A stretch of DNA of 64,000 nucleotides, taken from positions 6,375-70,374 of the forward strand of contig CAYOQJ010000079.1 in assembly GCA_964406095.1 (NCBI GenBank), read 5' to 3'. The notes under the pieces are model-generated. The model was not told where the DNA came from, searched no databases, and worked only from the letters and a program-made list of their open reading frames with translations. A program made the translations under genes and the position numbers. The stretch comes from M55B167 sp964406095. GTDB lineage: Bacteria; Verrucomicrobiota; Kiritimatiellia; RFP12; UBA1067. Numbering within the stretch: the first letter of the stretch is position 1; every line of letters begins with the position of its first letter. Shown piece after piece: positions 42,931-50,638 of this stretch.

Positions 42931-43338
42931 CGCTGCTTACCTTGTTATTGTTTTTAATCATAATCGGTTTATGAAAATTCTGAAAGGTAAATGCCACGGA
43001 GTGGTGATGACCGTTCTCAGCTTTGGCAATATATTTGGGAATGAAAGCGTGCGGCAGATGACAGTCGACACAGGTTGCGACGATATGATGGCTGGCCTGT
43101 TGCCAGAAGTCATACTGCGGGTCCATGATGTGACAGTTTGCGCAGGCGCGAGGATCGGCACGGGCATCATCCTTGTTACGGACGTAGAGTTTTGGTGACA
43201 GTTTGCGCAGGCGCGAGGATCGGCACTCAGATATGAGAGACCTCCGGCATACCTGAAGGTGTATGCTTTGGTGCCGATCAGGGCTCCCAGCGCGACGGCG
43301 GTGGCACAAATATGTTCGAATCTTGTCACTACTGCCAT
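42878..43338 (-). pseudogene. nrfH: nrfH (cytochrome c nitrite reductase small subunit), frameshifted and 3'-truncated
   Basis: Membrane-anchored quinol-oxidising tetrahaem cytochrome that passes electrons to the nitrite reductase NrfA. Frame 1 starts at ATG 43338 with an anchor helix ('ICATAVALGALIGTKAYTF') and reaches the first haem motif ADPRACANCH. A 65-bp insertion then shifts the frame. Frame 2 repeats ADPRACANCH and goes on with 'IMDPQYDFW', CVDCH and 'HSVAFTFQNFHKPIMIKNNNK'. A 32-bp direct repeat bounds the insertion (43130-43161 and 43195-43226). Removing 65 bp gives one continuous frame of about 130 residues. Even so, only two of the four family haem motifs remain, as the C-terminal part is replaced by sequence running into cbiX. 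nrfA is not present. The gene is therefore broken twice. Confidence 0.8.
43130..43226. repeat. 32-bp direct repeat pair with 33-bp spacer inside nrfH
   Basis: Identical 32-nt copies at 43130-43161 and 43195-43226, encoding the ADPRACANCH haem-binding segment twice. The 33 nt between them have no copy outside. The period of 65 nt changes the reading frame. Confidence 0.95.
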
Positions 43339-43644
43339 TATCGCAGGCGATTAAATAAAATACAAGTCGGGATAGTCGTTTTTTTGGCGTGGTTGAGCTG
43401 CCGCTGCAATTCGCCGATAGCCAAAAAAGATAAGAATATGGTGGTTTTTAGCAATGAATTTTGCTAATGTAAAAGCTTTTGACCCGGAAATTGGGTACTT
43501 AGAGGGGGTTCCGCTCTGTTTGAGTGAACAGAGGTTGAAAGGAACTCAGATTATTAATACTAAAAAAACGCCTGTGCAAGGTCAGTCATCTCATCGATGT
43601 AATGAGATACATCCAGTCACTTTGTCGGGTGGGAAATCCGTAAT
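43339..43644 (+). other. 306-bp region: rpsA leader with two hairpins
   Basis: No credible gene. Two regular hairpins are visible: CTCTGTT-6 nt-AACAGAG (43514-43533) and ATCTCAT-7 nt-ATGAGAT (43588-43608), the second 36 nt before the rpsA start. Sequences between are A/T-rich, as preferred by S1. An autoregulatory leader for S1 is plausible, since rpsA is known to be autoregulated in enterobacteria; this is inference. No convincing -35/-10 pair stands out. Confidence 0.45.
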
Positions 43645-45390
43645 ATGGCAATTCGCAAACCCCAGGCAGCTAAACCGAAAACAGGCCCCATGTATGAGGC
43701 AATGGAAGCCGCCTTGACCCAGCAGATGCAAAAGTTCACAGCGGGGTCGATTATCAAGGGTAAGGTAAGCGGTATCAAAGGCAATGAGGTTCTTGTTGAT
43801 ATCGGCTATAAATCTGAAGGCATTGTTAATGCGAACGAGTTCGAAGATGTTTCCACAGTGAACATCGGCGATGTTATCGATGTGTTGCTGGTTGAGCTTG
43901 AGAGCGACAACGGCATGGTGAATCTGAGCAAGGCCCGCGCGGATGAGAAGTTGCGTTGGGATGCCGTGCTTGAAAAATATACCGAAGGATGTATTGTTAC
44001 GGGCGTGATTCGTAACAGGGTACGCGGCGGTCTGATTGTTGATGTTGATGGTGTTGATTCCTTCCTGCCGGGTTCACAAATCGATGTGACACCGGTTGGT
44101 GATGTCGATGAATTTATCGATCAAAGCTTTGAGTTCAAAGTTATTAAGATCAGCAATGAACGTAGAAATATAATTGTTTCACGGCGCGAGCTGATCGAAG
44201 AGCGCATGGCTGACAAGAAACGTGAGCTGCTGGCTTCAATTGAAAAGGATCAGCAACGTACAGGTCGTATCAAGAATATCACCGATTTCGGTGCTTTTGT
44301 TGATCTCGATGGCTTGGACGGATTGCTGCACATCACCGATATGAGCTGGGGCCGAATCAAACATCCCAGCGAGATGCTCAAAGTTGGTCAGGAAATCGAA
44401 GTTGTGATTCTGGATGTTGACATGGAACGCGAACGGGTTTCGCTGGGTCTTAAACAGGCTACACCTAATCCGTGGGAGGATATCGAAGGCAACTTCCCGA
44501 TCGGCAGCCGTTTGCGCGGCAAAGTCGTCAACCTTGTGCCGTATGGCGCCTTTGTCGAAATTCAGCCCGGTATCGAGGGGCTGGTGCATGTTTCCGAGTT
44601 TTCATGGACAAAACGGGTCGCACGTGCTTCGGATGTGCTTAATGTCGGTGATGAAGTGGATGTTGTGGTGCTCAGTATTGATGCTGATAACCAGAAGATC
44701 GCACTGGGTATCCGTCAGACCGAGGACAATCCCTGGGATACCGTGCAGGATCGTTATCCGGTTGGCAGCCGTATCAGTGGCAAGGTACGTAACTTCACGA
44801 CTTACGGGGCCTTTGTCGAATTGGAAGAGGGTATTGACGGTATGATCCACGTCTCCGATATGTCCTGGACCCGCAAGATCAACCATCCGAGTGAGGTTCT
44901 TCAGAAGGGGCAGGAGGTTGATGCGGTAGTGCTTGAGGTCAATCCCGCTGATCAACGCATCAGTCTGGGTCTCAAACAGGCCAGCGATGATCCCTGGAAC
45001 ACAATCACAGCCCGCTTCGCAATCGGTCAGGTCGTAAAGGGTAGTGTCTCCAAGATTGCCTCTTTCGGTGCTTTTGTCGAACTGGAAGATGGTGTCGATG
45101 GACTTGTACATATATCGCAGATATCCGATCAGCATGTTGAAAAGGTCAAGGATGTTCTCAAGGTCGGCGATGAGGTCGAAGCCCGTATCGTCAAGATCGA
45201 TAGCGATGAACGCCGTATAGGACTGAGCATCAAAGCTGTTAATATGGATGAGACCGAGATCGAAGAACTCACCCGCGATCTCAGTGCCACTGATCTGAAG
45301 CCCGGCGAGAATCTGGTCGGCTTGGCTGCTGCCTTCGATGATGCCTTCGCGCAGAGCGAAAGCGAAGAGTGGCATCCCGGTGATAACTGA
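43645..45390 (+). CDS. rpsA: 30S ribosomal protein S1
   Basis: RNA-binding ribosomal protein that brings mRNA to the 30S subunit. 581 residues contain six S1/OB-fold domains, near residues 30-95, 110-180, 200-270, 285-355, 370-440 and 455-530. Later repeats share the units 'GKV.N...YGAFVE...GIEGLVHVSE.SW' and 'V.VVVL..D...QRISLGLKQ...NPW'. ATG 43645 follows GTGGGAAA. The acidic C-terminus (residues 535-581) is not an S1 domain. A terminator follows 18 nt after the stop, so it is probably a single-gene transcript with a long leader. Confidence 0.95.
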   Translation: MAIRKPQAAKPKTGPMYEAMEAALTQQMQKFTAGSIIKGKVSGIKGNEVLVDIGYKSEGIVNANEFEDVSTVNIGDVIDVLLVELESDNGMVNLSKARADEKLRWDAVLEKYTEGCIVTGVIRNRVRGGLIVDVDGVDSFLPGSQIDVTPVGDVDEFIDQSFEFKVIKISNERRNIIVSRRELIEERMADKKRELLASIEKDQQRTGRIKNITDFGAFVDLDGLDGLLHITDMSWGRIKHPSEMLKVGQEIEVVILDVDMERERVSLGLKQATPNPWEDIEGNFPIGSRLRGKVVNLVPYGAFVEIQPGIEGLVHVSEFSWTKRVARASDVLNVGDEVDVVVLSIDADNQKIALGIRQTEDNPWDTVQDRYPVGSRISGKVRNFTTYGAFVELEEGIDGMIHVSDMSWTRKINHPSEVLQKGQEVDAVVLEVNPADQRISLGLKQASDDPWNTITARFAIGQVVKGSVSKIASFGAFVELEDGVDGLVHISQISDQHVEKVKDVLKVGDEVEARIVKIDSDERRIGLSIKAVNMDETEIEELTRDLSATDLKPGENLVGLAAAFDDAFAQSESEEWHPGDN

Positions 45391-45407
45391 TTGACACTTT
45401 CGAAAAG

Positions 45408-45436
45408 AGGGCGTCTGGCGACAGGCGCCCTTTTTT
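45408..45436 (+). terminator. Rho-independent terminator after rpsA
   Basis: Stem AGGGCGTC/GGCGCCCT with an 8-nt loop, directly followed by TTTTTT. Confidence 0.9.
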
Positions 45437-45515
45437 AACAGGGTGAACGGTAGAATTGATGGGCAAGCCGCCTTCACGGCAATTAAGTTAGGGAACAGAA
45501 GCTGAAAGAAAAATA

Positions 45516-46787
45516 ATGGCTAATGTATTGGATACACTTAAAGCTCGTTATCTGTTTGAAGATATGACCTCTCCGAATCTGGCCGAAGCACTGGATCAAA
45601 AACTCACCGTATATGCCGGATTTGATCCGACCGCCGAGAGCCTGCAGGCCGGTAATTTTGTCACTATCATGGCACTGGCTCATATGCAGCGCCAGGGACA
45701 TAAGGTAATTGCTCTGGTCGGAGGAGCAACCGGTCTGATAGGCGACCCTTCGGGCAAATCAAAGGAGCGTAATCTGCTGACAGCCGAGAGCGTGCAGCGT
45801 AATCTCGAGGGTATCCGGGAGAATCTTTCACGCTTTCTTGATTTTAACCCGAACGGCGAAAATCCGGCAGTTATGGTGAATAACTATGATTGGTTTAAGG
45901 ATATATCCTTCATTGACATGCTGCGTGATGTGGGACGATACTTCCGCATGACCCAGATGCTTTCCCGAGAGAGTGTCAAAAAGCGACTCGACTCTGAGGA
46001 AGGTATGAGTTTCACCGAGTTCTGCTACCAGATTCTGCAAGGGTATGATTTCTGCCACCTTTATAAAGAGTACGGCTGCCGTTTGCAGATCGGCGGTTCC
46101 GATCAGTGGGGCAATATCACCGCCGGAACCGATCTTGTTCGTAAACTCTGCGGTGAAGAGGTCTTCGGCATGACATTCCCGTTGGTCTGCGACAGCAATG
46201 GGCATAAATTCGGCAAAAGTGAGGGTAATGCCATATATCTCGATGCCCGGAAAACCTCATATTATGAGTTCTATCAGTTTTTCATGCGTACACTCGATGC
46301 CGATGTGATCCGTTTTCTCAAGATATTCACATTTCTTCCGCAGGAACGTATCGACAAACTCGCTGAATGTGTGGCGTGCGAGCCGGAGAAACGTGAAGCC
46401 CAGAAGGTGCTTGCCGAGGAACTGACCCGTTGTGTGCATGGCGAGCATGGTTTGAGTGTTGCCCGGAAAGCCACGGAGGTGCTTTTCGGCGGATCAATGG
46501 AGGGTCTTGGCGCCGGGGAGCTCACTCGGATTTTTGCCGATGTGCCATCCGGTACTCTGCCTTATGCTGAGGTTGTCGGCAGCGCTGCCTTTGAGGTGAT
46601 TGCCGCCGCCGGAATGGTGTCCAGCAAAGGCGAGGCGCGTCGTTTGGTTCAGCAGGGCGGTTTGAGTATCAACAACCACAAGGCCGCAGGGTTGGAGCGT
46701 CTGATAACGGGGGAAGATCTGATAGACGGAACGCTTGTGGTTTTGCGCAGCGGCAAAAAGAAGTATTTCCTGCTGAAAATTATTTAA
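45516..46787 (+). CDS. tyrS: Tyrosyl-tRNA synthetase
   Basis: Class I aminoacyl-tRNA synthetase for tyrosine, 423 residues. Family motifs: 'VYAGFDPTAESLQAGN' where the HIGH-like signature reads Q-A-G-N (the first His replaced), 'ALVGGATGLIGDPSGKSKER', 'LQIGGSDQWGNITAG' (tyrosine and ATP contacts), and 'HKFGKSEGNAIYLD' (KMSKS-type loop). An S4 RNA-binding domain closes the protein ('SSKGEARRLVQQGGLSINNHKA'). ATG 45516 follows GAAAGAAAAATA with a weak ribosome-binding site. The gene starts 79 nt after the rpsA terminator. All other key regions are intact, so I take it as functional. Confidence 0.95.
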   Translation: MANVLDTLKARYLFEDMTSPNLAEALDQKLTVYAGFDPTAESLQAGNFVTIMALAHMQRQGHKVIALVGGATGLIGDPSGKSKERNLLTAESVQRNLEGIRENLSRFLDFNPNGENPAVMVNNYDWFKDISFIDMLRDVGRYFRMTQMLSRESVKKRLDSEEGMSFTEFCYQILQGYDFCHLYKEYGCRLQIGGSDQWGNITAGTDLVRKLCGEEVFGMTFPLVCDSNGHKFGKSEGNAIYLDARKTSYYEFYQFFMRTLDADVIRFLKIFTFLPQERIDKLAECVACEPEKREAQKVLAEELTRCVHGEHGLSVARKATEVLFGGSMEGLGAGELTRIFADVPSGTLPYAEVVGSAAFEVIAAAGMVSSKGEARRLVQQGGLSINNHKAAGLERLITGEDLIDGTLVVLRSGKKKYFLLKII

Positions 46788-46840
46788 TCAGTTCATTGCC
46801 GGCCATGTGATAAAATCGTTGTTGTCCAATAACTGAAACA

Positions 46841-47872
46841 ATGAAAATCAATGGACATACAGTGCAATTTAATGAGGGCGCAACTATTCTGGAGGTTGCG
46901 ACCGCTGCCGGTATTTTTATCCCGACACTCTGTTATAAAAAAGAGTTGCAACCTTCCGGAGGATGCGGTGTGTGTACAGTGGAGGATATCAACACCGGGA
47001 ACTTGCTGCCAGCCTGCGCTACGCGCGCTCAGGACGACCAGAACATCAGCACAACATCCAACCGGGTTATCAGGTTGCGTAAATCCGCGCTGGCACTGCT
47101 GCTGAGCGACCATCCCGCCGATTGCGAAGCACCTTGCCAGATGGCATGTCCCTCCGGGCTGCCGGTGCAACGAATGCTCGAAGAGGTGGCTGCTGGCAAT
47201 TGGGAGGAAGCGCGCAAGATTGCTTTGCAATATCCCTTTGTATGCGGTGATAAAGTTGACGATACACCTTGTGAACGCGTCTGCCGACGTTCAAAGCTCG
47301 GCGGTGCCGTGGCAATCTGTGCAATCCATCGCTACTTGTGTTCAGAAGAGCATCCGGTGTCATCCGATAAAAAAAGTGATCAAAGAAAATTACGCCGCTT
47401 TTCAACCTTCCGGTCACATATGCGAGGGTTGTCAGCTGAAGAGATGCTCTCTCTTGCCCCAGAGAAAGGTGATCGTGCTTTTAAAGGTGACATGCCCATG
47501 GATCAAGACGCATTGCGCTATGAAGCACGACGCTGCCTGCAGTGCGGCTGTGAACGGCCAGATAACTGTGAACTCCGCGATCTTTGTGCCGCATTTGATG
47601 TAAAACAGCCGCCCGCTTCCCGTACCAATCGCAGAATATATAGGGAGCGCGGAGCAGGAGGCTTTCGTTTCGATTCATCCAGATGTATTCTGTGCGAACG
47701 CTGTGTACGTGCCGCAGAGCAATTGAATGTCGTTGTGGCTCCGGGCATTCAAGGGCGCGGATTTGACTCCCGCATCGCACCGCCACTCGCCCGAAGTTGG
47801 GATGATATCGATGAAAAAACTCTCAGAGTATGCGTTCAGGCATGTCCAACCGGCGCCATGACCATGCGCTGA
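46841..47872 (+). CDS. Multi-cluster iron-sulfur protein (2Fe-2S + GltD-N-like + 4Fe-4S)
   Basis: A 343-residue soluble electron-transfer subunit. Residues 1-75 are a NuoG/HydA-like 2Fe-2S ferredoxin domain ('GIFIPTLCYKKELQPSGGCGVCTVED...LLPAC'). Residues about 88-190 look like the Fe-S helical domain of glutamate synthase small subunit and dihydropyrimidine dehydrogenase ('CEAPCQMACPSGLPVQRML', 'CERVCRRS'). Residues about 220-343 hold further cysteine sets: 'RRCLQCGC', 'NCELRDLC', then 'RCILCERCVRAAEQ' and 'CVQACPTGAM'. Such subunits usually join flavin oxidoreductase or hydrogenase/formate dehydrogenase partners; no partner is encoded next to it. It lies between tyrS and the nqr promoter. 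The start at ATG 46841 has no clear ribosome-binding site. Confidence 0.72.
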   Translation: MKINGHTVQFNEGATILEVATAAGIFIPTLCYKKELQPSGGCGVCTVEDINTGNLLPACATRAQDDQNISTTSNRVIRLRKSALALLLSDHPADCEAPCQMACPSGLPVQRMLEEVAAGNWEEARKIALQYPFVCGDKVDDTPCERVCRRSKLGGAVAICAIHRYLCSEEHPVSSDKKSDQRKLRRFSTFRSHMRGLSAEEMLSLAPEKGDRAFKGDMPMDQDALRYEARRCLQCGCERPDNCELRDLCAAFDVKQPPASRTNRRIYRERGAGGFRFDSSRCILCERCVRAAEQLNVVVAPGIQGRGFDSRIAPPLARSWDDIDEKTLRVCVQACPTGAMTMR

Positions 47873-47952
47873 ACTCCCCGAAAAATAACTCCGCCTGAGT
47901 GGATTGACAAGGTTCACGGTGTTGACTGTCAGAGCAAGACAATGTGAAACCC

Positions 47953-47968
47953 GGTTTGTAAACAAACC
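47953..47968. promoter_or_regulatory. Palindrome upstream of nqr promoter
   Basis: GGTTTGT-AA-ACAAACC, a perfect 7+2+7 inverted repeat ending 11 nt before the promoter's -35 box. A regulator-binding site is inferred from position. Confidence 0.45.
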
Positions 47969-47972
47969 AAAT

Positions 47973-48017
47973 GGTGGACATGACACGCTCAGCAATTTAT
48001 GGTTTAATCACTCTGAC
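47973..48017 (+). promoter_or_regulatory. nqr operon promoter with extended motif (copy B)
   Basis: -35 ATGACA (47980-47985), 17-nt spacer, -10 TTTAAT (48003-48008), then N5 and TGAC. GGTGGAC precedes the -35 box, exactly as in copy A at 14216-14260, and CCAAATGG overlaps it upstream. Expected transcription start about 48015, giving an 80-nt leader. Confidence 0.65.
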
Positions 48018-48020
48018 TAT

Positions 48021-48046
48021 GGCTGAGAAGCTCGCTTCTGTCAGCC
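48021..48046 (+). promoter_or_regulatory. Hairpin in the nqr leader
   Basis: GGCTGA-GAAGC-TC-GCTTC-TG-TCAGCC forms an 11-bp stem with a 2-nt bulge immediately after the predicted transcription start. No T-tract follows, so it may stabilise the mRNA or regulate it; it is not a terminator. Confidence 0.5.
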
Positions 48047-48092
48047 GGGCGGGCCTTCACTTGATAGAATATTCCATCTGCGGGGCGGTGCG

Positions 48093-49445
48093 ATGATTAA
48101 AATAAAAAAAGGTTTGGATTTGCCTGTTCTCGGTAAGCCGGATGAAAAGGTCGCTGAATTCAAGTCAACCAGCCATGTGGCAGTAACCGGTTTGGATTAT
48201 GTCGGACTGAAGCCAGGCATGATTGTAAAAGAGAATCAGGTTGTTCGAAAGGGAGAACCGTTGTTTGCCGCAAAGGAAAACAGCGGCGTGGTATTCACCG
48301 CACCCTGCGCCGGGCGTGTGGCGGCGATTAATCGCGGCCCGCGACGTGTATTGGAGTCGGTTGTGATAGAGGTTGATCCTGAGGGAGAAAGCCGCAACTT
48401 CGACACCATCACCGATGAGCGGCTGAATGGCGCTTCAGCCGGGGAAATAATCCCGGTTTTAATTGAATCAGGATTATTCACCGCTTTCCGCCAACGTCCC
48501 TTCTCACGTATTCCCGCACCTGAGAGCAGACCGCACTCGATTTTCGTCACTTCAATCGATAGCGATCCGCTCGGTTTCGATCCAGGAATTGTGATTTCCC
48601 GCTATGTAAATGATTTCGTCCGCGGTCTGACCGCCCTGACCCGCATTACGCAGAACGAGGTCTATAATGTGGTGCATGAGAGTTTCAATATCAAACTGCC
48701 ACCAATTGAGCACTGCCTGACCTTGAAATTCGGTGGCAGACATCCCTGCGGGCTGGTCGGCACACACATTCACATGCTCGATCCGGTGCATGAAAATAAA
48801 GCGGTCTGGCATATTGGAGCTCAGGATGTAATTGCGATTGGACGTCTGCTGGCAACCGGTGAGCTGTGGAACGAACGTTATGTGGCTATGGGCGGTCCCC
48901 CGGTTCGGGAACCCCGAATTCTGCATACCACCGCCGGAGCCGATATTTTGGAGTTGACTGAGGGTGAGATGACCGATGATCGGCCGGTGCGACTGATTGC
49001 CGGTTCAATTCTCAATGGTCGCAGAGTAGATGGTGCTGTACGCTATCTGGATCGTTACAGCTATAAGATAGGCGCACTCGACGAGGATCATGGCCGTAAA
49101 CTGCTGGGTTGGATACGACCTGGATTGAAACAGCATTCGGCTGGGAAAACCTTTTTGTCTTCGCTCTTTCCTGCTAGAAAGCTGAACATCACATCGAAGC
49201 GTAACGGCGGGGTGCGTCCGGTTGTGCCGCTGGGAATCTTCGAGCAGCTCATGCCGCTTGATATTCTGCCCACTCAGCTTGCCAAGGCACTGCTGATGCG
49301 GGATGTCGAGGAGTGTCTGCGTCTGGGAGTGCTGGAACTCGATGAGGAGGACCTCGCGTTGATGACCTACGCCTGCTCCGGCAAGAATGATTACGGCGCG
49401 TTGCTGCGCGAGGTTCTGCAGATCGTTTTTAAGGAGGGGGCATGA
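48093..49445 (+). CDS. nqrA: Na+-translocating NADH:quinone reductase subunit A
   Basis: Peripheral quinone-binding subunit of the Na+-NQR, which oxidises NADH, reduces quinone and pumps sodium out of the cell. 450 residues, normal for the family. Typical segments: 'KIKKGLDLPVLGKP' at the start, 'GMIVKENQVVRKGEPLFAAKENSGVVFTAPCAGRVAAINRG', 'PFSRIPAPESRPHSIFVTSIDSDPL', 'LKFGGRHPCGLVGTHIHMLDPV', and 'YACSGKNDYGALLREVLQIVFKEGA'. First gene of the nqrABCDEF operon behind its own promoter and structured leader. Its TGA overlaps the nqrB ATG by 4 nt. Confidence 0.96.
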   Translation: MIKIKKGLDLPVLGKPDEKVAEFKSTSHVAVTGLDYVGLKPGMIVKENQVVRKGEPLFAAKENSGVVFTAPCAGRVAAINRGPRRVLESVVIEVDPEGESRNFDTITDERLNGASAGEIIPVLIESGLFTAFRQRPFSRIPAPESRPHSIFVTSIDSDPLGFDPGIVISRYVNDFVRGLTALTRITQNEVYNVVHESFNIKLPPIEHCLTLKFGGRHPCGLVGTHIHMLDPVHENKAVWHIGAQDVIAIGRLLATGELWNERYVAMGGPPVREPRILHTTAGADILELTEGEMTDDRPVRLIAGSILNGRRVDGAVRYLDRYSYKIGALDEDHGRKLLGWIRPGLKQHSAGKTFLSSLFPARKLNITSKRNGGVRPVVPLGIFEQLMPLDILPTQLAKALLMRDVEECLRLGVLELDEEDLALMTYACSGKNDYGALLREVLQIVFKEGA

Positions 49446-50638
49446 AGTTTCTGAGAAATATGCTGGATAAGATCGAGCCTAATTTTCGTGAAGGGGGCAA
49501 ACTCGAGTTCTTCTATCCTTTCTATGAGGCGATGGACACCTTTTTTTACAATGTCGGTGATACCAACACCGGACGGGTGCATGTGCGTGACAGTGTTGAT
49601 CTGAAACGCAATATGATTCTGGTGATGATTGCCCTGATACCCTGTATCCTGTACGGATTGTATAACGTAGGCAATCAGGCCTTGCTGGCCGACGGCACGA
49701 TGGAAGGTTGGCGCGGAGCATTGATTGAATCTCTCGGAATGAAGCTGGCAGATGGAATTACAGCCAGATTTCTCTACGGCCTGACCTGGTTTCTACCCCT
49801 CTACCTCGTGATTTTCGCAGTCGGAATTTTCTGGGAAATTATGTTCTCGATGATTCGTAAGCATGAAATTTATGAGGGATTCTTCGTTACATCGCTGCTT
49901 TTGCCATTGATTGTGCCACCATCCATCCCACTTTGGCAGGTGGCCCTGGCGATAAGCTTCGCGGTTATTCTAGGCAAAGAGGTCTTCGGCGGCACCGGAA
50001 TGAATTTCATGAATCCGGCTCTGATAGCCAGGGCCTTTCTGTTCTTCGCCTATCCGGCACAGATTTCCGGTGATAAAGTTTGGACGGTTGCCAGTGTGGA
50101 TGGGATATCAAGGGCGACACCATTGAGCAAATTCGCCTCTTCCAGTGCCGTAACGGATATTTCTATGCTGGATGCTTTTGTAGGACGTATCCCCGGATGT
50201 ATCGGCGAAACCTCAACCCTGTGCTGTCTTTTAGCGGGGGTGTTTCTGCTGCTGATCGGTGTGGCATCGTGGCGCATTATGGCAAGTTGCCTGATCAGTA
50301 TGGTCGCTGCCGCACTTTTCTTCAATGGCCTCTACGCCGCCGGTGTTTGCACTCTGCCGATGTGCGCACTCAATCCGGCCTGGCATTTTGTGCTGGGCGG
50401 GTTCGCTTTCGGTCTGGTGTTTATGGTTACCGATCCGGTTACCGGTGCGCAAACTACAGTCGGCAAGTGGTACTATGGTGCATTTGTCGGCGCAATGTGT
50501 GTTGTTATTCGTAACCTGAATGTTGCTTATCCGGAAGGTATGATGTTGGCAATTCTGATGGGCAATATCGTTGCTCCGTTGATCGACTATTTCGTGACCG
50601 AGGCAAACGTCAAGAGAAGGAGTGCACGTTATGTCTGA
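49442..50638 (+). CDS. nqrB: Na+-NQR subunit B
   Basis: Polytopic membrane subunit that binds riboflavin and a covalent FMN and takes part in sodium movement. 398 residues with about ten hydrophobic helices; 'EIMFSMIRKHEIYEGFFVTSLLLPLIVPPSIPLWQ' and 'GGTGMNFMNPALIARAFLFFAYP' are strongly typical. The FMN attachment region reads DGISRATPL with Thr226, where the usual motif is S-G-A-T; Arg takes the place of Gly. ATG 49442 overlaps the nqrA stop (ATGA), with GGAGGGGG just upstream. The end overlaps the nqrC start by 8 nt. Confidence 0.95.
   Translation: MKFLRNMLDKIEPNFREGGKLEFFYPFYEAMDTFFYNVGDTNTGRVHVRDSVDLKRNMILVMIALIPCILYGLYNVGNQALLADGTMEGWRGALIESLGMKLADGITARFLYGLTWFLPLYLVIFAVGIFWEIMFSMIRKHEIYEGFFVTSLLLPLIVPPSIPLWQVALAISFAVILGKEVFGGTGMNFMNPALIARAFLFFAYPAQISGDKVWTVASVDGISRATPLSKFASSSAVTDISMLDAFVGRIPGCIGETSTLCCLLAGVFLLLIGVASWRIMASCLISMVAAALFFNGLYAAGVCTLPMCALNPAWHFVLGGFAFGLVFMVTDPVTGAQTTVGKWYYGAFVGAMCVVIRNLNVAYPEGMMLAILMGNIVAPLIDYFVTEANVKRRSARYV

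Noticed and set aside
43130..43226. Direct repeats as a CRISPR unit
   Set aside because: There are only two copies, they encode a conserved haem-binding segment, and no cas genes are near.
43454..43717. Plus-strand frame of 87 codons overlapping the start of rpsA
   Set aside because: No ribosome-binding site, overlaps the conserved S1 start in another frame, and the region looks like a structured leader.
44602..45477. Long minus-strand open frame (291 codons) across rpsA
   Set aside because: It is the antisense shadow of the S1 repeats; its own product is unlike any protein and shows the mirrored repeat pattern.
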